NCBI GenBank assembly: GCA_003116995.1
Contig: BDSL01000071.1
Span: 310,001-374,000, forward strand
From: Yamagishiella unicocca
Taxonomy: Eukaryota; Chlorophyta; Chlorophyceae; Chlamydomonadales; Volvocaceae
Length of the DNA stretch: 64,000 bases
Reading direction: 5' to 3'
Below the pieces are notes generated by a model. That model did not search any database, was not told where the DNA came from, and was given only the letters and a program-made list of their open reading frames with translations. The translations under genes and the position numbers were made by a program. Shown here in pieces: positions 12,335 to 24,000 of the stretch. Position 1 is the first letter of the stretch. Every line of letters begins with the position of its first letter.

Positions 12335-12415
12335 GGCTCAGACCCGAACTGCTGGATGTAAGCAATGACACCTGGCCTACCCGGGCGAGCATTATGCCGC
12401 TCGTCCACCTATTGC
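12335..12415 (-). mobile_element. Possible tRNA-derived SINE head
   Basis: On the minus strand TGGACGAGCGG is one base from the Pol III A-box consensus, and 47 nt downstream GTTCGGGTC is one base from the B box. The spacing is tRNA-like and is followed by an AT-rich tail (CATTATTATTCATTTGCC). No cloverleaf with a good anticodon arm could be drawn, so it is not called a tRNA. Weak evidence from box matches only. Confidence 0.22.
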
Positions 12416-12419
12416 CGCA

Positions 12420-13729
12420 CCTTGGTACGACATAGCGTGTTATCCTTCGGTCGTCATGACATACCATGAATGCCTCCTTTAGTTATGTGTTCGTGTTTTG
12501 TGCGTATCAATGACACACCTAACATCCCCCCTGTAGCTTAATGTTCTTCCATGGGCCTACAGCGCGCCTATATGGACTGCTGATGACGGTGGCACCGGCG
12601 TACATACACGGTGGCGCCGGCGTACATACACTGTAGTTGCCTCGCAGCTGAGGCGCCCTGCGCCAACGTTGCATGCCTTTGCAAACACCCACGCAACCGG
12701 GCTCCTTCTCGCTGCGTTGGTATCCGAATGGGCGGGTGTGTTGACACCATGGTGCAGGACTGGGGCCGCACGACCAGAGTGGCGGCAGCGTGGGGATTAC
12801 GATTCTAAAACCCGCCAGTCGACCTGATGGGGCCGGTGCTGCACCATGTTGCCCGGGAGCGAGCGACCAGGACTGCCCTATCGTCATTCCGGGCTGGCCG
12901 CGGGCTTACTTGGAAGGTCGCCCTGGCCAAACTGCCAGTGCGGGATCTGCAGCAGGCCATTCCGCACCATTCTGCACCGCCAGGACCCGCTGCTACCTCC
13001 GGAGTCGGACGTCTCCGAGGGAGGTGCCGGCTGTGATACCGGTGATGTCCTGCCAAGTGTTTCGGCTATAATCCAACGCACGCTCTATCTTCCGCTGCAG
13101 TATCGCCAGGCTAGAGAACTCAGCTGCCGCCAACAAGAGATATCTATCTCGGCGTTACGCAGGGTGCTGTAGCAGTGGCCACTCAGCGTGGTTCCCTTTG
13201 GGTCCACAGGGCCCCAACCACGACAACTAATCGCCTGACGATGCGTGCCCCAACCACCACAACCAATCGCCTGACGATGCGTGCCTTTTGACCAGCGACA
13301 CTACCACAGGTGAACCGCAGTGAGCGGCAGCGCGCGTCCTTTACTGACTCAAGGGTCCCAGACCTGTCAGGGCCTGAAACGCAGGTGCTGCTGCAGGATG
13401 TGGCTCCTTGCCAGCATAGCAAGGCAAGACCACATGCGACGAGGCCCATTGGCAACCCCTGCCAACGTGTACCTCCTCGGGCCGTCTTGCCGTACAGCGC
13501 GTCGTACCACCACGCACTTTGCGTCGCAGTGAACCATTCGGGTCAACGAGGTCCAAGACGCGAAGACGACTCCACTGCAGCTGCTCTGATGCCGTACGTG
13601 CAAGACGAAGACGGCTCCACTGCAGCTGCTCTGATGCTGCACACGTACGGCAGCTCCTCCGGTACCCAACAGGCGCCGGCGCACCCACCCACGCATCCGC
13701 AGCTGATCACATACACAGCTGCAGGCTCC
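12420..13729. other. Intergenic, downstream of MAT1
   Basis: No gene supported. An ORF at 12846-13172 (+) contains a C-x-C-x2-C motif (NCQCGICSRPF) but no recognisable domain. A 36-bp tandem duplication (AATCGCCTGACGATGCGTGCC core) is at 13213-13288, and a 46-bp-spaced repeat with TCCACTGCAGCTGCTCTGATG is at 13570-13637. Confidence 0.45.
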
Positions 13730-16512
13730 TCAACACCCAAGCCCCTCCACCAGCCGCGCGGGGGGTAGCAGCGAGCTGAAGGCCTCCTGGAATGCGCGCG
13801 CCTGAGGCACACCTGCGGTGGCAGGAGCGGGCAGGCAGCGGCCGGCGGCACCGGCACCGCACGGGGGCCACCGGCACCAGCAACAGCGGGTAAGGCAGCG
13901 TGCGTTGAGCGTCAGTAACAACAACCCGTCGCCGCGAAGTCCCGATTCCAAAATTTCAAAGTTCGCTGCGAAGTCCCAATTCCAATCTCCCAATTCGCTG
14001 CGAAGTCCCGATTCCAAACAAACATAAGACGCAGGCTGTGACAGCGCACTGTGCTCTATCTTCGCGATGCTGGTAGTACGACCGGTGTGGCGCGTGTCGT
14101 ACAGGTTTCGCAACACTTACTCGCGGTCCAGCCGCCCGCGGCCTCCGCCTCCGTTCCCGCCTTGTCCAGCAGCCGGCGCTCGTACTTGAAGTTCCGTCCC
14201 ACGTCGATGAGAGCCGCGTAGTCCTGCGCCAGCTTGGGCAGGATGGCGGGCAGGCCGCCGGTGCTGCAGGGAGGGCAGCGTGAAAATCGTTGACGCGAAA
14301 AGGACAGGATATTTGGCGCACGGTCGGCGGACGCCTAGTTTGCGGGAGGGCGGGCGGGACATGTTCGTCAAGTAGTGGGGTGACGAGCACCGCGCGACTG
14401 CTCGTCTCTAGCACAGCAAGTGCATCGGGAGAGGTTGCAAATGACTCCGAGGTTGGGCAGCACGAACGCGTTGCGAAATGTTGATGAAGACAACGGTGAT
14501 TGTGTTTACGGGGCCCGGAACATCGTACGCCTTAGAGCTACTAAAAGCTCCTTGCGAAAGAAACGCAGCCCATTCTGTTGGCTGCAACCTCTAGTCAGGG
14601 CTTGAACGCGGGCCTGATGGCGGGGCCTCAAATCTGTGCGGGCGTTGTGATAAGCCGTGACGCGCGGTACAGCCAAGACCCGCAGAGGTTAGGTCCCCCG
14701 CCATCAGGTCCCCCGTTCAAGGCCTGTCTACCATAGTCGCTGTCCTGGAGCCCTCCGCACCCCGTCCGTCCCCTCACCAGTCCGTGTTGCGGCGCACCGC
14801 CACCCACTGATTGTAGTACACCACCCCTCCCCCGCAATGCGCCAGGTATTCTACCCATGTCATGTAACCGGTCTTAATGCCACCTCTCCCCCGCTTGCTC
14901 GCTCACATGGGCGGCGCGGAGGCCTTGGTTGTCTGCGCCGCCGCCAGCGACGCGGCCGTCAGCTGGGTGGTCGCCAGGTGCACGTCCAGGTTCGCCTGGC
15001 AGGGACAAGAGGGCGAGGGCGGAGGTGGCGAGGGCGAGGCAGTTTGCGGCTTGCGAGGGAGGCAGGCAGTGCCGTACATTCCAGTAGCGCAGACGAAATG
15101 AAAGGAACTGCGGAGCGGCAGGAGGGCGGTAGGCACGCAGCGAGAAGGTTGATGGCCAGTCCAGCCCGCAACCCAGACGTAGCCCCACCTGTCTCGCGCT
15201 TTTGGCATTGATCTGCTCCTGATTTTGCTGCCTGTACTTGCGAACTTGGGCTTCGGTGCGGTCTAGGTCTACGTTGTTGCTCAGCCGCCAGACTGGATAT
15301 GGGGGAACGCGTTGCGAATGTGCATTGGGAGGCGTAGCGTAAATGCGAAAGATGAGCACTGGGGTGCTGGCCGGCCTGGCGATCAACGGAGGATCGCAAC
15401 AGCTTAGGAACATGTCATAACAGGCCGTGAAGAGCCGACCATGATGGCCAACTTAGGACATAGGCCATGTGGGGTCGGGTTCGCAACACCATCCGATGAT
15501 GCCTCTGCATCGCCGCCTAGCTCGTGTCATCATATGTGCTTCCGAGCGCTAGTGCTGTCGATGTCGCAGTCCGGTCATTCATACGGCTGCATCTGGAAAT
15601 GCGTGACCTGGGCGAATGCAGGTACGGCACGTGACCTGGAAGAGGCGGGCGCCGTAAGGGGCGAAGACCCCCGCACGCACCGATGTCCTCCACCTCCTCC
15701 AGATAGTCGTCGTACGCCTCCTTGCTGCCGAAGTCCTCTCTGTCCTTGTTGTATCTGCGGATAAGAGTGCAGCGACAGGTGAAAGGAGCGCAGAATGCAT
15801 CTGACGTTCCAACGCCCTCGCACGTAACGATCCGTAGTACGTAGTACGGCAGCACGGCAGCACGGCAGCACGACAGGACCATCGTCCGCCAGTTGGTGGC
15901 GCTGGCGCGCTTGTCTCTCTGGCTGATGTGCAGTGTGGTTTGGAACTAAAATACTTGAAACTCCGTCGTGTCAAAAGCTCTGTTTCTCGTCCCAGATGTG
16001 TTGCGTGTTGTGCGGAAAGGCCACGTGTTGTATTCGATGACACACAGCGAACGCACGTCGGTGTTGCCCCTGGCCGCACTACGCAAGCGGACCATCACGG
16101 TACTACGGTACTACTGACTCCCTTGTGGATCGCCCCGTACAACCGCATTGTACGGCATCCGAGCAAACAGCTTGTTGCACGGCATGAATCCTTCATCGCA
16201 CCCCTCGCAGCCCTCCTGTGGCGTGCGGTGTGCCATGCGGTGTGAGGGCCGGTGTGTTGGTTGCTACGAACCCCGCTTCCTTCCTTCGCACAAATTAACT
16301 GATATACGACACATCTGCATGCAGTCCAGCGCTAGGACCCGCGAACGGGTCATCCCAACAACGGGTCACCCCACCCTCCTACCTAAACGGCAAACGCAAC
16401 ACCCTTGCCCCTAACGATTCCCCTCCCGGGACCCCACACCACCCACATGGCAAGGATGCGCTTTCGGACTTTGAGCTCCTTCTCCAGGTCCATGTCCATC
16501 TCCACGAAAACG
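13730..16512 (-). CDS. MAT1: MAT1, TFIIH/CDK-activating kinase assembly factor (RING exons not found)
   Basis: Six minus-strand exons join in frame: 16512-16447, 15754-15681, 15292-15189, 14995-14907, 14263-14121 and 13812-13730 (stop). The joined protein reads VEMDMDLEKELKVRKRIL, then IYNKDREDFGSKEAYDDYLE, EEVEDIVWRLSNNVDLDRTE and RKYRQQNQEQINAK. This aligns without gaps to the helical domain of MAT1 (IYNKREEDF, FLEEVEEI, NLTNNVDLD in animals). The C terminus has AGGWTAS followed by QARAFQEAFSSL, equal to the conserved AGGYTSS...RALQDAF end that binds the kinase-cyclin pair. MAT1 stabilises CDK7-cyclin H and anchors it to TFIIH. About 185 residues are recovered. The N-terminal C3HC4 RING that should precede the first exon was not found between 16513 and the divergent ACP gene. 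The stretch before GGLPAILPKL is shorter and more Ala-rich than usual. Confidence 0.88.
13920..14025. repeat. Short GCGAAGTCCCGATTCCAA repeats in the last MAT1 intron
   Basis: Three imperfect copies of GCGAAGTCCCGATTCCAA/GCGAAGTCCCAATTCCAA separated by 25-40 nt. Confidence 0.65.
14279..14340 (+). repeat. Dispersed repeat family A, truncated copy in MAT1 intron
   Basis: Contains GACGCGAAAAGGACAGGAT and GGCGCACGGTCGGCGGACGC, matching the 5' half of the family A consensus; inserted antisense to MAT1. Confidence 0.6.
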
Positions 16513-16941
16513 CTATTCAGAAGGCGCGGTGTTGGGCGAGAGCAGTCGCAGGGTTTAATGTGCTTAACAGATCTGCTGCTGCTCTCGCCCCGATGACAGT
16601 TCTAATAGATAGCAAAGGTGGAATCAGTTGGGCTTGCAGCAGGTTCCCTAATGGCAGTCGCAACAACTACTAAATGTCTAGCACGTTTTGTATGACCGTG
16701 ATGATGGTATCATTGATACTCCCCGCAAACAAATTCACTGGCAGCAGTGGTTAACATCAAACAGCAAGGCGAATGGCAAGAGCCGTACAGCGTACGGACT
16801 CGCAATACAGTCTCATTTGCATGCGATGCCAAATCTACATGAGCAGCGTGTTACCGTTGGACGTCGTGCCAAGTTGTTGGTTGTAGGCTAGTTCGCTTCC
16901 TGACACCCCTGACCAGCGAGTGACCAAAGCAGCTTGGCAAA
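16513..16941. promoter_or_regulatory. Divergent upstream region between MAT1 and ACP
   Basis: These 429 bp separate the first recognised MAT1 exon (-) from the ACP start codon (+) and must hold the ACP promoter. The minus strand contains no Cys/His-rich reading frame that could be the MAT1 RING. No TATA box is obvious. Confidence 0.45.
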
Positions 16942-17431
16942 ATGGCCCTCTCCTCGGCAGCTAACGCGCTTAGGTCAACCGTTTTGAAGCACTTGCGTGT
17001 GAACGTTACTTCTGGCTTCCAACAGTCAGCTCTGCCGACGTTCACCAACATAATCAGCCGGGGCTTCGGCGGGGGCTTCCTCGACAAGGACCACGTCACG
17101 GAGCGCGTCCTCCATGTTACCAAGCATTTTGAGAAGATCGATGCTGCAAAGGTACGCAGCTGCTCCTGTGGCTGAGTGTGGCACGCACATTTTCCTCGTG
17201 GACGTGGTGTTGTCCACATTGCCGGCATGCATGATATTACTAAATGATGTGTAGGTGACACCAGCGGCAACCTTTGAGAAGGACCTGGGGCTCGACAGCC
17301 TGGACGTGGTGGAGCTTGTCATGGCGTTGGAAGAGGAGTTCGGCCTGGAAATTCCTGATGCCGAGGCTGACAAGATTGCGTCCATTGGCGACGCGATTAA
17401 CTATATCTGCAGCAACCCTATGGCTAAGTGA
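16942..17431 (+). CDS. ACP: Mitochondrial acyl carrier protein
   Basis: Two exons, 16942-17151 and 17255-17431, give 128 residues. The N terminus (about 45 residues, rich in Ser, Ala, Arg and Leu and lacking acidic residues) looks like a mitochondrial presequence. The mature part starts near [20 protein letters not shown]. The phosphopantetheine site is [20 protein letters not shown] with the acceptor serine at residue 85, and the protein ends [18 protein letters not shown]. Length and sequence fit mitochondrial ACP, the carrier for mitochondrial fatty-acid and lipoate synthesis and a structural partner of complex I and of Fe-S assembly LYR proteins. The intron has a near-consensus branch sequence (TTACTAAAT) 13 nt before the acceptor. 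It is divergent from MAT1. Confidence 0.95.
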
Positions 17432-17834
17432 GCACTGGCGACGCTATCGGAACAGCCGTGAAGAGCTGGGCGGCTGGAGCGCTGGCGGGTACTTGGCTTA
17501 GAAGTGTGGCTTAGAGATAGCTTATCTTTGTTTAGCAGGAGGCAATGCACTGGCGAAATGCTTGCGCTGGCCAGACGCTGGTGGGGGGACGAGGGCTATG
17601 TGGCCACTTGCAGGTGGCTAGGGGCATAGCGCATGCTGGGGTCATTAGGTATAGTGTGCATGCTTTAGCCGATACAGATCGCGGTGCGTGCGTTCGGCAC
17701 GAGTGCCGATGTGCATGGGCGCTGCTTGAAATTGCAAGGTTGGCCAACGTTTTCTTGCAATAGAACGTTGGAGGACGCCACACGGACGCCGTATTCCGAC
17801 GACCACTGGCATGGATGGCGCGTTCTGTGTTCTT

Positions 17835-17839
17835 TGTAA
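17835..17839 (+). terminator. TGTAA poly(A) signal of the ACP gene
   Basis: TGTAA about 400 nt after the ACP stop codon, on the coding strand, before the next gene starts at about 18030. Confidence 0.6.
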
Positions 17840-18029
17840 GGCTGGTGATGCACGACACCGGTCGCATCGCCCTCGCGGCATTGTTTCGCCTCAATCGTTT
17901 CATTTATTTCAAGTTATTCCTTGCATGAGCTCCCCTTCCACCTGATTCATTGCCTAGATCAGGGTCTGACGATATCCAAGCTGTTCTAGGCGGAACTCAG
18001 TAGAGCTGGGCCATCGTCCTATCTTGGGA

Positions 18030-21000
18030 ATGGAAGCTGCGGCCTCACAGCCAGCGCTTGATCAGAATTGCATAAACTGTTGGTCCGTCCCACGGTGCTG
18101 TTCAACAAGCCTCCTGTACTCGTTCGCCCAGCGGAGCGACACAACTGTACTCGATGAGCCGCTCTACGCAAACTATTTAAAACTCACAGGCCTTCCCAGA
18201 CCATACAGAGACCAGGTGAGCTAATTGTCGCAGCTGAGTGTCAGTAACTCAACCGCGGAACTCAAGCCCTAGCTAGCGTGCTTGGTTACACACGACTGTA
18301 GGTAGACACACCGGGTGTTGGAGGTCACGGGGGAGGAGAAGGCGGTCTGGAGATGATCATTGGGGAATCTGCACGACCTGCGTTGGCGCAAGGGGCTAAG
18401 GTTCGCAGACAGGCGCAATTGTGCCCCAAAACGCGTACCGCGCCATACCAGTCCTCTGGTCCCCTGCTGTCCCACCCACCCCAATGCCCATGTGTGGCAG
18501 CTTCAGCCCTTCTGGCAAAGGGCTCCATCGCTTCCCAAGCACAGCCTCGTTGTCACCACCACCTCGGATCCTCCATCAGGACCGGTTCATAAGGCCCCAG
18601 GCCTCCCCCGAAGCGATGGAGGAATGGAACCTTGAAGACTGCCGTGCTTTGCGCGACGCAGAAGGGAGCGTGTGCGGTACGCGCCGCCCCCTGCCCAGTC
18701 CCCCAAGACCGTGTCAGGGGTCCTCCAACAAATGCACCACCCACAAAATCCGCCTCGTCTCATATATGTCGTCATTGCGCGATAGTGCACCGCCACCATT
18801 GGTGCTGCTGCCGCCATCACTGACCGTTACGCTGCAGGTGCTGGCGGCACAGGCCAATGACGGCAACACGGTGGTGGCCTCACAGCTGCTGGGCCCTCGC
18901 AGCCGCCCCGTGCTGTACGCCAAGCACATGGGGAAGCACAAGATCGGGATCAACAGCGAGATATTCCGGCGCGCGCAGCACGTGGTGGGCCTGGGCGGGG
19001 CCCCGCCGGGGGATGGCGAGAAGACCGGGTTACACGACATAGGGCCCCGGCCCAGAGGGGGTATGAGAGGAAACGAAACCCGTGGGTCGGCCCGGGGCGG
19101 CATATTTATGGAAAACCCGTGGCACCGGGGAGGAGGGGCGCGGGGGGCATGGGCGGGGGCACAGCGAGTGGAGCCGGCGGGGGGACTGCAAGGGAAACCC
19201 GTGTACGGAACCCGCCGGCGGGGGGGCTGCGAGGGAAACCCGTGTACGGAACCCGCCGGCGGGGGCCCGGGGCTCATTGAACCCCACCCCGCACATCGTC
19301 CGTCAATAACGGGCTGAGCACCAGATCGCACGTGACTGCGCGGTCCGCACCAGCACGTTGCTTCCGGCGCGCCCGCAGCCGGACAGTTGGACGGCGGCGA
19401 GGTCGGCTCCTCCTCCTCGGTGTCATTCGTGATGTAGCCAATGTGGGTAATGGCTGAGTCACGCTGCAGGGGCCCCAAAGGAGCGCGCGCGGGTGCTGAC
19501 CCGCCCCTCACACCGGCCTGGGTGCTGACCCGCCCCTCACACCGGCCTGGGTTGCTGACCCGCCCCTCACACCGGCCTGGGTGCTGACCCGCCCCTCACA
19601 CCGGCCTGGGTGCTCCGTGCCGCCAGGTGCTGGTACGTGAGCCGTACGGCGTGCTGCAATCCTTCTCAAGCGTGCTAGAGCCCACTCACCAGGAGTTGGG
19701 TTACACGGTGAGCCACCTCGCCCTGCCGTACGGTTATCGATTAGAGAATGTTGGGTTAAGCGATGAGCCCCCTCGCCCTGTCGTACATTGGGTTACACGG
19801 TGAGCCACCTCGCCCTGTCGTACGGTCGACCGTACCTTGGGGTCACACCGACATCACCTGTGACAGTTACTATTACTGCTACTACTATGATACGTGGAGG
19901 GGGCAGTGTTACAGGGACCCACGTGGTATGGTGCAGGGGAAGGGGGAGGGATAACCGCGACTCGACCCCCCGACCCCTTGTTTGCGTGTGGAGTTACTAT
20001 AATATCCGCGTGCGTTGGAAAGCACGTCGCGTTCCGGTGTGTTTGACGCTGCGCACTGGCCCGTGCACCCTGCTACGTGCCCCAGGCCCTGCTGGAAATC
20101 GTGAGCGAGCTGCGGGTGCATGGGTAAGCACGGCGTGGGGCCACATGCCCCAAGGCATGGAGCGTCTCCGTGGCGTGGGGCCACATGGCGTGGGGCAACA
20201 TGCCCCAAGGCAAGGAGCGTCTCCGGCAGGATACGACTCCTTGACCACGCGGTTGGCTGAGGTCTGATCTGTGCCGCTGGGTAACATGCACGATGCGCGG
20301 TGATGCCTTTATGACCGGGGGTTCCTGCTGGCTGCAGGCGCCGGCCCATCGTGGTCAACTCGGACGAGCTGGTCCGCTACCCAGCAGGCGTGCTGCGCGC
20401 GCTGTGCGTCGCACTGGGGCTGCCGTGGGAGCCGTCCATGCTGAGCTGGGCGGCTGGCCCCAAGCCGTACGACGGGCTGTGGGCCGATTGGTGGTACCGG
20501 AACACGCACAAGGGCACCGGTGGGTGGGTGCTCGTACGGTCGTATGGTCGTACAGTGTGCGTTGTATGAGTACAAAACGCCGAAGCCGCGAAAAACGTGT
20601 GCGTATCGTGCCCTCTTTCTTCGCCAGAGTTGCGCTGGTGCAGGTTCCGTCCTTACCTCCGCCGCCGCATTGCCCCGCCGCATTGCCCCCCCCCCCTTAT
20701 TGTAACCCCCCTCTGGCCACCGCCGGCGCTGCCACTGACATTACGCCGCACCGATACCCCCACGCCGGGCCCCCGCCTGTCTCCCCCGACTCGCCCGTAC
20801 AACGTACGTCGTACGGCACGCGGTTTCGTTGGCGGTTGGGACGAGCGCAGGCTTCGACGCCGAGGTCCGCGACGCGCGCAAGCCGCTACCGCCCAGCCTC
20901 AAGCCGCTGCTGGCAGAGTGCTACCCGCTGTACGACATGCTGTCGCGCCAGGCCATAAGGCCCATCGCTGACGCCGGCGCGCCCGAGGGCGCGGTGCCGC

Positions 21001-24000
21001 GGCCGCTGGGCACGCCGGGCGGCGCTGAGGAGGAGGGGGAGGGGGGTGCCGTGGGGTTATCGGTCGAGGGCCACTCGAGGCAACAGGGCCCCCCGTTCGG
21101 ATCGCACAAGACGACGGGCACACACGTGTACGTTCAGGACCCGCGCAATGAGGATGTGTTGGTTGGGATCCGAGACGGTGTCAGCGGCCGCTTCGAGCTG
21201 GTGAGCCGCGTCGATTCGGATAGACGTTGTTGCAGCTGGTGGGTGGGGTGGCCATGACGGTAGTGCTGCTGCTGGCGGCGGCCGTTGTCAACCCACCCAC
21301 CTCACCGAACCACATCAAACCAAACCACATCAAACCGCACCAAAGCACGCAAAGCGCACGAAACCAACCACCACACTTCAACACATCGCAACACGCCAAA
21401 CAACAGCAAATCGCACCAAACCACGCCAAACCACATCAACCCACGTCAATCCACGTCAACCCCCATCGACCCACGTCACCAGGTGTGGCGGCCCCACGCC
21501 CGTGTGTCCGTTCTGGACAGCGGCTACATGCTGGGCGACGGCGTGTGGGAGGGTATCCGGCTGCATAACGGTAGGCGGAAAACAGCCCCCGGAGGCCGCA
21601 GTCTGTCTCCATTCACTGCTGGGCCCTACCTCGCCCTACCGCTGAACTCACTCCCCCTCTCCGCTCGTCCAACCCGCGCGCCTTCCCTTTGCCCCCCCCC
21701 TCTGCCCCCCCTCCAATTATTTTTTATTCCCGCCAGGTGTGCTGTACCTGATCGAGGAGCATCTCGAAAGGCTGGCGGAGGGCGCCAAGGCCATCGATAT
21801 GGACTTGGGGCTGTCGCTGCAGCAGCTGCAGCAGCTGCTGTACGACACCGTTGACGCCAACGGCATGACGTCAGGTGGGGTTGAAGGGTTTGGGGTGAGG
21901 GGAGCTCAGCCAACCGTACACCTAAACCCTAAAACCCTAAATCCCTCGAAACGCTAAACCCCTCGATACCACATCCTCCCTTCTCGGTATCTCCTCTCTT
22001 CGCCGGTCAAGGCGTGCACATCAGGTTGATGGTTACCCGCGGCCTGAAGCCCACGCCGTACCAGAACCCCGACATCACCATCGGCCAGCCCACCATCGTC
22101 ATCGTGCCCGAGTACAAGGTGTGGCGCGCGGGGCGTATACGACAAAAAACACCGGGCTGGAGGTTTCGGAGCGGGATATCCGTGATGTGGGGGAGGGCGG
22201 CCGCGCCACGTGCTCACGGCAGCGGCTTGGGTTGGTGTTACTAATGATGATCGTACGGCACCGACATCGCAACATCGCACGACCTACACCCTCGAGCTTG
22301 CAGAGCAAGCGCCCCCCCCCAGACCGCAGCGCACCCTTCCACGTGTCCTGCCGGGTTACGGCCCACGGGTCATACCTCCCCCCCAAACTTGTCCTGCCGG
22401 GTTACGGCCCACGGGTTTACCCCTCCCCTATCCCCCCCCCCCCGCGGACTATCATTAAGCCCCTCCCCGCCAGCTACACTTCCCGTGTCGAGTAACCTGT
22501 TGCTTTCTGTAACTCCCCGCAGGAGCCCTCCTCGGTCCCCCGCGAGCGGGGCATCCGGCTGTTCACGGTCCACGTGCGGCGAGGCGCCCCCGACGTTCAG
22601 GACCCGGGGTGGAACTCGCACTCCAAGCTCAACTGCATCGCGGCCTGCATACAGGTAGGGGGGTGCATACAGGTAGGGGGGTGCATACAGGTAGGGGGGT
22701 GCATACAGGTAGGGGGGTGCATACAGGTAGGGGGGTGCATACAGGTAGGGGGGTGCATACAGGTAGGGGGGTGCATACAGGTAGGGGGGTGTAGAGGAGG
22801 GCCGGGGAGCACAAGCGCAGGAAGAGGTGGCGGGGGGATGGGGGTGGAGGGGGGGGGAGCCCCGGGTGGAGGGGGCAGGGCCGGGCTGGCGGGGGCAGGG
22901 GCAGGGGCGAGAGCCCCTTGTCCCTCCCTTGAGCCTCCACATCAGGCACCAGCTACTTCCACCGCTCGACATTGTGTGACACCTACCTCGCCACCGCCTC
23001 CCCTCACTTCGTCACGAGCGCACCTCAGGTGCTCACACCTGGCTCCCCCACCTGGCTCGCTCCCCCTCGCCTAAGGTTCCCTCCCCTCCGCCGCCCCCCC
23101 CCTTGCCCAGGCCAACAAGGCGGGGGTAGACGAGGCGCTGATGCTGGATCCCCAGGGTTTCGTGTCCACATGCAACTCCACCAACTTCTTCATTGTTCGC
23201 AAGTAAGCGCCCCCCCTGTCACCCCGGCTGCTCCCTGTAATCTCTCCCGGCACGCCGCCGTCGGCCGCCCCTCCTCCCCGGTGGCCCCCTGTGCTGGTTC
23301 CCTGTGCTGCTCCCCTGTCACGATTTTCGTCTCTTTCCTCACCCTTCCCCCCCCCGAATCGATGTGCTATGCACCCACTACATTTCCCCCAGTCGCGTTA
23401 CCGGTTCTTTTATTGTAACCCCCAAATCGGTGCCCGACGACCATGCGCCAACTATCCTGTCCCCTCGCGTTACCGGTTCTTTTATTGTAACCCCCCTTGG
23501 GACGGCTTTCCTCACATACACGGGTCTTCCTCGCAACCCCCCTGGGCCGCAGAGGCGAGGTGTGGGCGCCCAGCCCCCGCCACCAGCTTCGTGGCATCAC
23601 GCGCGCTCGTGTCCTGGAGCTGTGCCGGCAGCACGGAATCCCATGTCGCGAGACGGACTTCTACCTCACGCAGGTGGGTCCGGGCGGGGGTGACGTGGCG
23701 GGAGAAGTACTTCTACCTCACGCAGGTGGGTCCGGGCGGGGGTGACGTGGCGGGAGAAGAACTTCTACCTCACACAGGGGGGTCCGGGCGGGGGTGACGT
23801 GGCGGGAGAAGAACTTCTACCTCACGCAGGTGGGCCCGGGGGGGGGGTAAAACCCGTTTACACGACCGGACTGTATAGTTAGCGCATGGTCGTCGGACAC
23901 CGATTTTGTGGGCGCATGCTGGAGCGCTGGGACGGGCGGTGGGGGGGGTGACGTGGCGTGAGGCAGACTTGTATCTTACGCATGTGGGTCCGGGCGGGGG

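Noticed and set aside
10972..12408. ORFs of 478, 403, 378, 359 and 301 codons on both strands
   Set aside because: They are created by the 34-bp minisatellite, which lacks stops and rotates frames; peptides are the same repeat in each frame and no exon context exists.
12335..12415. A functional tRNA gene
   Set aside because: A- and B-box matches exist but no acceptor stem and anticodon arm could be formed.
22605..22812. Cys-rich repeat protein (VGGCIQ)n as an independent ORF
   Set aside because: It is read-through of the donor array from exon 10 and has no separate start or family.
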